Source: Muriiphilus sp048268845 (GTDB lineage: Bacteria; Pseudomonadota; Alphaproteobacteria; Rhodobacterales; Rhodobacteraceae). Taken from it: 64,000 bases of DNA. How positions within the stretch are numbered: position 1 is the first letter of the stretch; each line of letters begins with the position of its first letter. This document shows, piece by piece, positions 17,151 through 24,782 of the stretch. The notes under the pieces were generated by a model. It ran no database searches. It saw nothing but the letters and a program-made list of their open reading frames with translations, and had not been told where the DNA came from. The stretch lies in the NCBI GenBank assembly GCA_048268845.1, contig JBLWUQ010000001.1, positions 248,001 to 312,000 on the forward strand, written 5' to 3'. The position numbers and the translations under genes were made by a program.

Positions 17151-17180
17151 TATATAAGGAGGGCAATTGGGCCCTGCAAG
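17151..17180 (-). promoter_or_regulatory. RpoH (sigma-32)-type heat-shock promoter of dnaK
   Basis: Read on the minus strand, CTTG (17180-17177), an 18-nt spacer and CTTATATA (17158-17151) match the alphaproteobacterial heat-shock promoter pattern (CTTG, 17-18 nt, CYTATNT). It sits about 108 nt upstream of the dnaK start codon, leaving a sizeable leader. Confidence 0.75.
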
Positions 17181-17234
17181 CGCTTGAAACCGGAGTTCGG
17201 GGCAAAAAGGCGAGTCATTTTCAGGGTTTCAACA

Positions 17235-17861
17235 ATGGACGAAGGCACATATCCGAACGCGCCCGATCTGATGGTGGGCGGTGCTGCCGTGTTTCAAGGG
17301 CTTATTGACCGAACAGCGCAGGAGGCGCTGGTCGAGGAGGTGCGCGACGTCGTGCGCCGCGCGCCCCTGTTCTCGCCCGACACGCCCTATGGCAAACCGA
17401 TGTCGGTCGGGATGACCTCGGCCGGCAGGTATGGCTGGTATTCCGACCGCAAGGGCTATCGCTATGTCGATCGCCATCCGTCCGGCGTGAACTGGCCGCC
17501 GATCCCGAAGGGTGCGCTGGCGGTTTGGGGGCAGGTGGCGGGAACCGATCGGGGGCCGGATTGCTGTCTGGTGAACTTCTACGGCGAGGGCGCGCGCATG
17601 GGTCTGCACCAGGACCGGGACGAGGCGGATTTCACGCAGCCGGTCGTGTCGGTCAGCCTTGGCGACGAGGGGTTGTTTCGCATCGGCGGCACCACGCGCG
17701 GCGGCAAGACGCAATCGGTCTGGCTTGGCTCGGGCGACGTGCTGGTGCTGGGCGGCGCGGCACGTCTGGCCTATCACGGGATCGACCGGATACGCTTCGG
17801 CTCGTCCACACTGTTGCGCGGTGGCGGGCGGATCAACCTGACGCTGCGGGTGGTCGATTAG
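17235..17861 (+). CDS. alkB: AlkB-type 2-oxoglutarate/Fe(II) DNA dealkylase
   Basis: AlkB removes 1-methyladenine and 3-methylcytosine by oxidative demethylation. The 208-residue product has the nucleotide-lid region (MTSAGRYGWYSDRKGYRY), the conserved PPIPKGAL, the FYGEGARMGLHQDRDE segment with the HxD iron ligands, a LGGAARLAYHGIDRI block with the distal His, and the RINLTLRVV 2-oxoglutarate-binding Arg pair at the C-terminus. Length and motif spacing are normal. It is divergent from dnaK and convergent with the SH3-domain gene, with the two stop codons overlapping (the plus TAG at 17859-17861 and the minus TAA at 17860-17858). Confidence 0.94.
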   Translation: MDEGTYPNAPDLMVGGAAVFQGLIDRTAQEALVEEVRDVVRRAPLFSPDTPYGKPMSVGMTSAGRYGWYSDRKGYRYVDRHPSGVNWPPIPKGALAVWGQVAGTDRGPDCCLVNFYGEGARMGLHQDRDEADFTQPVVSVSLGDEGLFRIGGTTRGGKTQSVWLGSGDVLVLGGAARLAYHGIDRIRFGSSTLLRGGGRINLTLRVVD

Positions 17862-18463
17862 GGCGCGAGGCTGCAACAGCCGGAATAGAGCGTCTCATCC
17901 CCAGCCGAACGGCGGATGAAATCGACGGTCAGCCCGAAGCTCCGGTCCGACATTCCATCGGAACAGGCGGCATAGGCAAGGATCGGGGTAATCTCGCCCG
18001 CATCGTTGTCGGCCCGGATCGCAAATCGATCGCGCCGCCCCGATGCGGGTATGCGCGCGCGGGTGATGTAGAAATCAAGCTCGCCCAGCCGGTCCAGCCG
18101 GACGGTGCCATCGGCGCGGACCGACAGGCTCCAGAACGGCTCGGTCCCGCTACATTCAAGCGCGATGGGCAGATTGCCCCAGTCCTGCCCCGGCTGACGG
18201 GCAAGAAAGCGCATCGAGGCCCAGCCGCTGCCCTCGGCGACATTCACCAGCCCCCATGTTCCGGCGGCGTTGAGCGCGATCACCTCGATGTCGCGCTGAA
18301 ATGGTCCGAAGGCCCCGATGATTTCGGTCGAGGACGACGGGCCGGCGCGGACATTGAGCACATCGTCGCCGGCCACCCCGGTCACGTTGTGGAGCGCCGG
18401 ATAAGGCTCGGCCATGGCGGCGAGCGGCAGCAGCAGGAGGATCAGCGCCATGAGGGCTTTCAT
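17858..18463 (-). CDS. Exported SH3-domain protein
   Basis: A 201-residue protein with a signal peptide (MKALMALILLLLPLAAMAEP) and a bacterial SH3 domain (about residues 30-95: DDVLNVRAGPSSSTEIIGAF, WGLVNVAEGSGWASMRFL). A C-terminal domain (about 100-201) has three or four Cys (ALECSGTEPFW, YAACSDGMSD, YSGCCSLAP) and resembles the COG3807 type common in alphaproteobacteria. It probably works at the cell wall, binding peptidoglycan peptide or glycan. The start overlaps the stop of the ABC-2 permease by 4 nt, so these two are translationally coupled; the functional link to polysaccharide export is inference. Confidence 0.8.
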   Translation of the reverse strand: MKALMALILLLLPLAAMAEPYPALHNVTGVAGDDVLNVRAGPSSSTEIIGAFGPFQRDIEVIALNAAGTWGLVNVAEGSGWASMRFLARQPGQDWGNLPIALECSGTEPFWSLSVRADGTVRLDRLGELDFYITRARIPASGRRDRFAIRADNDAGEITPILAYAACSDGMSDRSFGLTVDFIRRSAGDETLYSGCCSLAP

Positions 18464-19281
18464 CGACGTGCACTCCAGCTCAGCGAGACATGTTTGCGGG
18501 TATAAGCCTCGCCCATGAAGCCCAGCATGATCAGCACGACCGAGACGATGAGCGGATATTGCCAGTTCGAATAATGCGGGTTGTAGTTGATGAAGGCAAA
18601 GCCGCGCGCCTGGTCGATGATGTGGAACAGCGGGTTCCAGCTGAACAGGGCAAGCAGGTTGAACGGCAGCGTATTGGCGACGAACATCTTGCCCGAAGCG
18701 ATCATGTTGGCGCGGGCATAGATGGTAGACCCGACGCTGGCGACCTGCGGAAACCACGGCTTGATCGCCAGAAAGATCAGCCCGACCCCGACGCCCGAGA
18801 ACCACGCCAGCATCAGCATCCCGAACGCCCCGGCCATATGGTCGATATGCACCGGCGTGAAGGCGATGTGGTAGATGTAGAGCACCACCGCCACCGACAG
18901 CACCTGAATATACAGCGCGCCGAGCGCCGACGAAGTAATGGCGATGAAGGTGGTCATCGGCGCATGATGCATCATCGGCGACGCCGGGCCTTCGGAGCTG
19001 ACGACCGCGCCCATGGTCTTGGTATGCGTGAGGTAAAGGAAGATCCCGGTCATGATGTAGACCAGAAAATCGCCCCGGAGCGCCGCGCCGCGCAGCCCGA
19101 GCACCGCGAACATGATGTAGAACACGGCGACCAGGATCATCGTCTGCAGCATGTTCACGAACAGGCCGATCAGCGCGTTGTGATGGGTCCGCCGGACGCT
19201 GCGCACCGTCGCGTGATAGATCACCTCGAGCAGCGAAACCGTCTGCGACAGCTTGCCTTGTTCCTTGCGAACCTCAAACAT
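18460..19281 (-). CDS. ABC-2 type polysaccharide export permease (KpsM-like)
   Basis: A 273-residue integral membrane protein with about six hydrophobic helices, for example MLQTMILVAVFYIMFAVLGL, ITSSALGALYIQVLSVAVVL and YPLIVSVVLIMLGFMGEAYT. The amphipathic N-terminus (VSLLEVIYHATVRSVRRTHHNALIG) and the block NPLFHIIDQAR are typical of capsule/O-antigen ABC-2 exporters. The ATG at 19281 is preceded by aaagg; a GTG at 19302 would add seven residues. The partner ATPase (KpsT-like) is not in this window, and the gene is divergent from a plus-strand glycan-synthesis cluster that may supply its substrate. Confidence 0.85.
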   Translation of the reverse strand: MFEVRKEQGKLSQTVSLLEVIYHATVRSVRRTHHNALIGLFVNMLQTMILVAVFYIMFAVLGLRGAALRGDFLVYIMTGIFLYLTHTKTMGAVVSSEGPASPMMHHAPMTTFIAITSSALGALYIQVLSVAVVLYIYHIAFTPVHIDHMAGAFGMLMLAWFSGVGVGLIFLAIKPWFPQVASVGSTIYARANMIASGKMFVANTLPFNLLALFSWNPLFHIIDQARGFAFINYNPHYSNWQYPLIVSVVLIMLGFMGEAYTRKHVSLSWSARR

Positions 19282-19323
19282 CCGTACGCCTTTTACCTTC
19301 ACCGCCGTTTTCGCAGGGATTTC

Positions 19324-19373
19324 TTGCCGATCCCTTACGCGGCGACCATAAGAGGGACGGGTGGCATTTTCAA
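19324..19373. promoter_or_regulatory. Overlapping divergent promoter candidates (permease and cysQ)
   Basis: Plus strand: TTGCCG (19324-19329), 17 nt, CATAAG (19347-19352). Minus strand: TTGAAA (19373-19368), 16 nt, TTATGG (19351-19346). The two -10 boxes overlap, so the operons may compete for polymerase. Pattern matching only. Confidence 0.35.
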
Positions 19374-19408
19374 CATTCAGCCATGCGGCAGGTAGCAGGA
19401 GAATCAGT

Positions 19409-20206
19409 GTGGATTACGACAGGCTTGCGGTGGAAATGCGACGATTGGCGATCGAGGCGGGCGAGGCGATCATGGCGATCTACACCTCGGACGATTTCGA
19501 GGTGCGCACCAAGTCCGACGACAGCCCCGTAACCGCCGCCGACGAGGCCGCCGATGCGCTGATCTCGACCGGCCTGCGCAAGGCGTTTCCCGGCGTCACG
19601 CTTGTCACCGAGGAGCAGGCGGACAGCCACACCGCGCGGGCCGATGCCTTTTTCATCGTCGATCCGCTCGACGGCACCAAGGAGTTCGTCAATCGCCGGG
19701 GCGATTTCACCGTGAATATCGCCTATGTCGAGAACGGCGTGCCGGTGCGCGGCGTGGTCTATGCGCCGGCGCGCGGGCGCATGTTCTTTACCGAGGCCGA
19801 TGGGCGTTCGGTCGAGGAGGATGGCCCGTTCGACAAGAACGTGCTGGGCAAGACACGCCCGATATCTGTGTCTAAACCGGACAATTCGTCGCTTATGGTG
19901 GTCGCGTCGAAGTCGCACCGGGATCAGGCCACCGACGACTACATCGGCAAATATGCAGTGCGGGACATGACCAGCGCCGGTTCGAGCCTGAAGTTCTGCC
20001 TGGTCGCGACCGGCGAGGCTGATCTTTATCCGCGCCTCGGCCGGACTATGGAATGGGACACAGCGGCAGGGCACGCGGTTCTGGCGGGTGCGGGTGGCGC
20101 GGTGCTGCGCTTTGACGATCACACCCCGCTGATCTATGGCAAGCCCGGCTATGAAAACCCGTTCTTCATCGCCCTCGCGCCCGGTGTCGACCTGCGGAAG
20201 GCCTAG
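19409..20206 (+). CDS. cysQ: 3'(2'),5'-bisphosphate nucleotidase CysQ
   Basis: CysQ hydrolyses 3'-phosphoadenosine 5'-phosphate (PAP), the inhibitory by-product of PAPS-using reactions, to AMP. The protein is about 265 residues and belongs to the inositol monophosphatase superfamily, with the metal-binding motifs SPVTAADEAAD, VTEEQAD, DPLDGTKEF (about residues 88-96) and C-terminal EWDTAAGHAVL. The start is inferred as GTG at 19409, about 7 nt after aggaga; the frame extends upstream through an ATG at 19361 without homology. It heads a cluster that ends in a sulfotransferase, fitting a role in recycling PAP made during glycan sulfation. Confidence 0.9.
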   Translation: MDYDRLAVEMRRLAIEAGEAIMAIYTSDDFEVRTKSDDSPVTAADEAADALISTGLRKAFPGVTLVTEEQADSHTARADAFFIVDPLDGTKEFVNRRGDFTVNIAYVENGVPVRGVVYAPARGRMFFTEADGRSVEEDGPFDKNVLGKTRPISVSKPDNSSLMVVASKSHRDQATDDYIGKYAVRDMTSAGSSLKFCLVATGEADLYPRLGRTMEWDTAAGHAVLAGAGGAVLRFDDHTPLIYGKPGYENPFFIALAPGVDLRKA

Positions 20207-20209
20207 GAC

Positions 20210-21487
20210 TTGCCGGGCGAAAACGTCTCTAACAAAGCCTTTTCAAGCGGATCGCGTGTCTCGGTCGTCATCGTCAGCCGTGGCCGGCCGCAACATCTGC
20301 GGCGCTGCCTGACGGGCGTTGGCCAGCTCTGTCACCCGGATTTTGAGATCGTCGTCGTGGCGGACCCGGCCGGATGCGAGGTGGTTGTCGGGATGGGGTG
20401 GGAAGAGCGCGTCAAGCTGCTCGGGTTCGACGAGGCCAACATTTCGGCCGCCCGCAATGTCGGGATTGCCGCAGCGGCCGGTGACGTCGTGGCCTTCATC
20501 GACGACGATGCGGTGCCCGAGCCGACATGGCTCACCCATCTGACCGCCCCGTTTGCCGATCCCGGCGTCATCGCGACCGGGGGTTATGTCATCGGGCGGA
20601 GCGGCATCCGTTTTCAATGGCGCGGCAATCTGGTGACGCGGACCGGGGTCAAGATCGCCATCGCCCACGACGGAACAGCGCCCTTCACGCCAAAGCCCGC
20701 ACCGGGGCTTGGGGTGATGACCGAAGGCACCAACGCGGCGTTCCGACGCGAAACCCTGGCCGCGATCGGCGGATTCGATCCGCTGTTTCGGTTCCACCTT
20801 GACGAGACCGAGCTCAACATGCGCCTCGCGAGCGTGCCCGGCGATGTCGTGCTGGTTCCTCTGGCGCAGGTGCATCATGGCACCGCCGCCTCGGTTCGGC
20901 GCAAGAGCGACCGTGCGCCGACAGACCTGACCGAGATCGGCGCCTCGACGGCGGTGTATCTGCGCAAACATGCCCCGGACTCCGAGCATCGCGCCGCGCT
21001 CGACGCCCTGATTGCAGAACGTCGCACCAGCCTCCTGCGTTTCATGGTCGGCGGCAGGCTCGAGCCGCGCGATGTGCGCCGGGTGCTGGCCACGCTCAAA
21101 GACGGCATCGCCGAGGGTATGACGCGCAAGATTGTCCCGCTTGCCCCGATGCCTGAACCATCCACACCCTTCCTTCCGTTCACCGCGCCCCTGTCCGGTC
21201 GGTCCCGCTACCTCGCGGGGCGTGCGTGGCAACGCCGCGCGCTTGCCCGCAAGGCGGACGAACTTGTCCGCGGCGGTGATATCGTGACGGTGTTCCGGTT
21301 CGGCCCGACCCCACGCGCGCATACAGTCCGGTTCAGCGACAAGGGCTGGTGGGAACAAACCGGCGGACTTTTCGGACGATCCGAGCGCATTGGCCCCCGG
21401 CTCCGTTTCGCGCGCCATGCCGACCGGGTCGAGAGCGAATGGGCGCGCGTGGCAAAGCTGCGCCAATGTGATAGAAATACGCCATGA
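20210..21487 (+). CDS. Family 2 glycosyltransferase
   Basis: A 425-residue GT-A fold transferase. The N-terminus has the Rossmann-like nucleotide-sugar strand (VSVVIVSRGRPQHLRRCL) and a metal-binding DDD (FIDDDAVPEPTWL, about residue 104). The acceptor region includes GTNAAFRRETLAAIGGFDPL and FHLDETELNMRL, giving the ED-type catalytic carboxylates. About 150 C-terminal residues are Arg-rich and not recognised. Translation seems to start at TTG (20210), 3 nt after the cysQ stop, with aggac upstream. The sugar and acceptor cannot be told from sequence. Confidence 0.85.
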   Translation: MPGENVSNKAFSSGSRVSVVIVSRGRPQHLRRCLTGVGQLCHPDFEIVVVADPAGCEVVVGMGWEERVKLLGFDEANISAARNVGIAAAAGDVVAFIDDDAVPEPTWLTHLTAPFADPGVIATGGYVIGRSGIRFQWRGNLVTRTGVKIAIAHDGTAPFTPKPAPGLGVMTEGTNAAFRRETLAAIGGFDPLFRFHLDETELNMRLASVPGDVVLVPLAQVHHGTAASVRRKSDRAPTDLTEIGASTAVYLRKHAPDSEHRAALDALIAERRTSLLRFMVGGRLEPRDVRRVLATLKDGIAEGMTRKIVPLAPMPEPSTPFLPFTAPLSGRSRYLAGRAWQRRALARKADELVRGGDIVTVFRFGPTPRAHTVRFSDKGWWEQTGGLFGRSERIGPRLRFARHADRVESEWARVAKLRQCDRNTP

Positions 21488-21570
21488 AGATGCGAAAACC
21501 TGTTTTGTTTACTGTATCGTGAGAATCGCGAGAGAAGATGCAGCAACGCGGTCAAAGGGTACGAAGTGAC

Positions 21571-22464
21571 ATGAGACGCAGAGTGACGAAGGCGATCTTT
21601 CCCGTGGCCGGGCTTGGTACGCGGTTTCTGCCGGCCACCAAGTCCATTCCCAAGGAAATGATGACGCTGGTCGACCGTCCGCTGGTCCAATATGCGATCG
21701 ACGAGGCGCGCGCGGCCGGGATCAAGGAGTTCATCTTCGTGACCTCGCGCGGCAAGGGTGCGCTCGAGGATTACTTCGACATCAACCCGGTGCTTGAAGC
21801 CAGCCTGAGGCGCTCCGGCAAGGTCGAGCTTCTGGATGAGCTGAAACAGACCAACATGGAATCCGGCGCCATCGCCTATATCCGCCAGCACAAGGCCCTG
21901 GGGCTTGGCCACGCGGTCTGGTGTGCCCGCCGGCTGATCGCGAACGAGCCTTTTGCGGTGATCCTGCCGGACGACGTGATTGCTGCGGAAAAACCCTGTC
22001 TGCAACAGATGGTAGAGGCCTATCAGGAAACCGGCGGAAGCATGGTCGCCGCGATGGAGGTTCCGCCGGAACGGGCATCGTCCTACGGCGTGCTCGACAT
22101 TGCCGAGGACATGGGCATGCAGGTCAGGGTCAAGGGCATGGTCGAGAAACCCGCCGCAGGCACGGCACCGTCGAACCTTGCGGTGATCGGTCGCTATATC
22201 CTGTCGCCCAAGGTTCTGGGCAACCTCAACAAGCTGAAAGGTGGCGCCGGCGGCGAGATCCAGTTGACCGACGCCATCGCCGAGGAAATCACCGAGGGCA
22301 GGGAGGTTTTCGGCTATCGGTTCCGTGGCCAGCGGTTCGATTGCGGATCGAAGGCGGGGTTCCTGCAGGCCAATGTCGCATTCGGCCTGGCGCGCGAAGA
22401 TCTGCGCGATGAACTGGCCGCCTACCTCGAAGAACTGATGTCGGTGCCGAAAGCCGCACAATAG
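21571..22464 (+). CDS. galU: UTP-glucose-1-phosphate uridylyltransferase GalU
   Basis: GalU makes UDP-glucose, the donor for glycans and a precursor of UDP-glucuronate and UDP-galactose. The 297-residue product has the full nucleotidyl-transfer signature (AIFPVAGLGTRFLPATKSIP, KEMM), the ALGLGHAVWCARRLI segment, PDDVI, MVEKP and the C-terminal RFDCGSKAGFLQANV. The ATG at 21571 was chosen over an upstream in-frame ATG because MRRRVTKAIFPVAGLGT is the normal N-terminus. An 83-nt gap separates it from the preceding glycosyltransferase, so it may have its own promoter. It supplies donor sugar to the glycosyltransferases around it. Confidence 0.97.
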   Translation: MRRRVTKAIFPVAGLGTRFLPATKSIPKEMMTLVDRPLVQYAIDEARAAGIKEFIFVTSRGKGALEDYFDINPVLEASLRRSGKVELLDELKQTNMESGAIAYIRQHKALGLGHAVWCARRLIANEPFAVILPDDVIAAEKPCLQQMVEAYQETGGSMVAAMEVPPERASSYGVLDIAEDMGMQVRVKGMVEKPAAGTAPSNLAVIGRYILSPKVLGNLNKLKGGAGGEIQLTDAIAEEITEGREVFGYRFRGQRFDCGSKAGFLQANVAFGLAREDLRDELAAYLEELMSVPKAAQ

Positions 22465-22475
22465 GCAGCCGGGGA

Positions 22476-23732
22476 ATGATGACGGCAGACCGGACCGAAG
22501 GACCGCCGACCGCGCGGTTGCTTGATCTGCGCCGGCTTGTGCAGCGGGTCGGGGGAGAACGCTGGACTGGCGTCGAGCGGGTCGAGGCGGCCTATCTCAG
22601 GCATCTTCTGGAGCTTCCCGATCCGCTGTTCAGCCTTGTTGTCACCGGTCGGGGCACGTTCTTGCTCGACCGGGGGGGGACTCAGGCTTTATCGGATCGG
22701 CTTCATGGACGCGTTCCCTGGGGCAAGCCCGATCTGATCTCGCACCTGTTTCGCAAACTGCCGCCCGTCAGGCGCGCGGCACATGCCGATATCGCCCGGC
22801 TGTCGATCGCCCACACGGGGCGCAAACGACCGATGACGCCGCTGGCACGGCATTTGCCGGAGGGGACCGCCTGGATCAACGTCAGCACCAGTAACCTCAT
22901 GTCCGGGGGTTTCGACATGATGGCCAAGGTCCCCGGCGGACGGGCGAGCGTCCTGATCCACGACACGATCCCGCTCGACCTTCCCGAGTATGCAAGTGCC
23001 GGCACGTTGAGGACGTTTCGCAACCGACTGAGCATGGTGGCGCGCCGCGCCGATCTGGTCATCTACAACTCGCAACAGACGCGGGACGCTGCGGAAAGCT
23101 GGATGGCGGAGTTCGGCCGCGTGCCGCCGGGGATAACGGCGCTGCTTGGCGTCGAGGCTGCCGAACCGGCTGCGGGTGAACTGCCCGAGGGGCTGAACCT
23201 GACGCGACCCTATTTCGTGGTGCTCGGAACCATCGAGCCGCGCAAGAATCACCGGCTGTTGTTCGACATCTGGGAGCGCTTCGCCAAGACGCTGCCGCCT
23301 GAGGATATCCCGGACCTCTATGTCGTCGGCCGACGTGGCTGGCTGAATGAGGACGTCTTCGCCTGGCTCGACACCTCGCCGCTGATCGGGCGCCATGTGC
23401 ACGAACTCGGCGGGCTGAGCGATGGCGCGGTCTCGGCGCTGGTGCAGGGCGCGCGGGCGCTGTTGATGCCCAGCTTTGCCGAAGGCTTCGGACTGCCACC
23501 CGCCGAGGCGCATCTCTTGGGCACCGTGGCGGTGGTGAACCCGCTGCCGGTCTATCGCGAAATACTTGGAAACAATCCCGTTTACGTCGATGTGGCCGAT
23601 ATGTATTCTTGGCAGACAACGATACTCGAATTATCAAAGGCAGAAAAACCGCGGCAGACGGTGGCGACGGGGGGCATAGGCAAGGTCCCGACCTGGCAAG
23701 AGCATTTCAATCTTGTTTTAAAGGTAACGTGA
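22476..23732 (+). CDS. Family 1 (GT-B) glycosyltransferase
   Basis: A 418-residue GT-B enzyme. The C-terminal half holds the characteristic donor-binding blocks: FVVLGTIEPRKNHRLLFDIW (about residue 250), DLYVVGRRGWLNEDVFAWL, VHELGGLSDGAVSALVQGAR and the EX7E-type LMPSFAEGFGLPPAEAHLLG. The N-terminal half (MTADRTEGPPTARLLDLRRL, GGERWTGVERVE) resembles mannosyl/rhamnosyltransferase-like proteins that start with a GTGIxR-type loop. It starts 11 nt after galU, so both are likely in one operon. Donor specificity is unknown. Confidence 0.85.
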   Translation: MMTADRTEGPPTARLLDLRRLVQRVGGERWTGVERVEAAYLRHLLELPDPLFSLVVTGRGTFLLDRGGTQALSDRLHGRVPWGKPDLISHLFRKLPPVRRAAHADIARLSIAHTGRKRPMTPLARHLPEGTAWINVSTSNLMSGGFDMMAKVPGGRASVLIHDTIPLDLPEYASAGTLRTFRNRLSMVARRADLVIYNSQQTRDAAESWMAEFGRVPPGITALLGVEAAEPAAGELPEGLNLTRPYFVVLGTIEPRKNHRLLFDIWERFAKTLPPEDIPDLYVVGRRGWLNEDVFAWLDTSPLIGRHVHELGGLSDGAVSALVQGARALLMPSFAEGFGLPPAEAHLLGTVAVVNPLPVYREILGNNPVYVDVADMYSWQTTILELSKAEKPRQTVATGGIGKVPTWQEHFNLVLKVT

Positions 23733-23771
23733 TAGCTGCGACGACGCCTCTGCGGATCGGAAGGGCCAGGG

Positions 23772-24782
23772 TTGGGCATTGCGCGTTCATATCGGCTTCG
23801 CTGGGAGCGAAAACGCTGGCGGCTGCGCGCGCTGCGAAAGCGGCGTCAGCTTTCTTCTGTCGTCAACCATACGGAAACAATCCGTGGCGATGACATCCTC
23901 GTCTTCACCACGCTGCGCAATGAACGGGTGCGGCTGCCGTATTTCCTGCGCTACTACCGCGAGCTTGGCGTCAGTCATTTCCTGATCGTCGACAACGACT
24001 CCGACGACGGGTCGCGTGAGTATCTTGCCGAACAGCCAGACGTCTCGCTCTGGACGACGCGCGGCAGCTACAAGCGGGCGCGCTTCGGGGTGGACTGGCT
24101 GAACTGGCTGATGCGCAAATACGGCCATGGCCATTGGTGCCTGACCGTCGATCCCGACGAATTCCTGATCTATCCGTTCAGCGATACCCGCTCTCTGCGT
24201 GCCTTGACCGACTGGCTCGACGCCTCGTCGATCCGGTCGTTCGGGGCGATGCTGCTCGACATGTATCCCAAGGGCACGATCAACGCGCAGCCCTATCAGG
24301 AAGGCCAGGATCCGTTCGAGATCGCCTCATGGTTCGACTCGGCCAATTACATGATTTCGCGCAACCACAAGTTCGGCAACCTGTGGATTCAGGGCGGACC
24401 ACGGGCGAGGGCGTTCTTTTCGACCAACCCCGAGCGCGCGCCGGCGCTGAACAAGATTCCGCTGGTCAAATGGCACCGCGCCTACACCTATGTCAGCTCG
24501 ACCCACAGCCTGCTGCCGCGCGGGTTGAACCTGGTCTATGACGAATGGGGTGGCGAAAAGGCTTCGGGCGTCCTGCTTCACGCCAAGTTCCTCGACACAT
24601 TTGCCAGGAAGGCGGCCGAGGAGCTTGAGCGCAAGCAGCACTATGCCGCCAGCCACGAATACAAGGCCTATCACCAGCACCTGAAGGACAACCCCGACCT
24701 CTGGTGCAAGTGGAGCGAACGCTACATCAACTGGCGCCAGCTTGAGATTCTCGGGCTCATGTCCAAGGGAAACTGGGCATGA
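23772..24782 (+). CDS. Glycosyltransferase of the GT2/GT92-like type
   Basis: A 336-residue protein with the hallmark TLRNERVRLPYFLRYYRELG followed by VSHFLIVDNDSDDGSREYL (about residues 47-85) and a WCLTVDPDEFLIYP metal-binding segment, as in the Glyco_tranf_2_4/GT92-like proteins that sit in alphaproteobacterial polysaccharide loci. An Arg-rich leader (RLRWERKRWRLRALRKRR) precedes the catalytic domain. The predicted start is TTG at 23772 with ggaagg upstream, 39 nt after the previous gene. The stop overlaps the following start (ATGA), indicating translational coupling with the GT14-like enzyme. Confidence 0.82.
   Translation: MGIARSYRLRWERKRWRLRALRKRRQLSSVVNHTETIRGDDILVFTTLRNERVRLPYFLRYYRELGVSHFLIVDNDSDDGSREYLAEQPDVSLWTTRGSYKRARFGVDWLNWLMRKYGHGHWCLTVDPDEFLIYPFSDTRSLRALTDWLDASSIRSFGAMLLDMYPKGTINAQPYQEGQDPFEIASWFDSANYMISRNHKFGNLWIQGGPRARAFFSTNPERAPALNKIPLVKWHRAYTYVSSTHSLLPRGLNLVYDEWGGEKASGVLLHAKFLDTFARKAAEELERKQHYAASHEYKAYHQHLKDNPDLWCKWSERYINWRQLEILGLMSKGNWA

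Noticed and set aside
15048..17234. Long plus-strand frame antisense to dnaK leading into alkB
   Set aside because: Shadow of dnaK; the AlkB protein begins at 17235.
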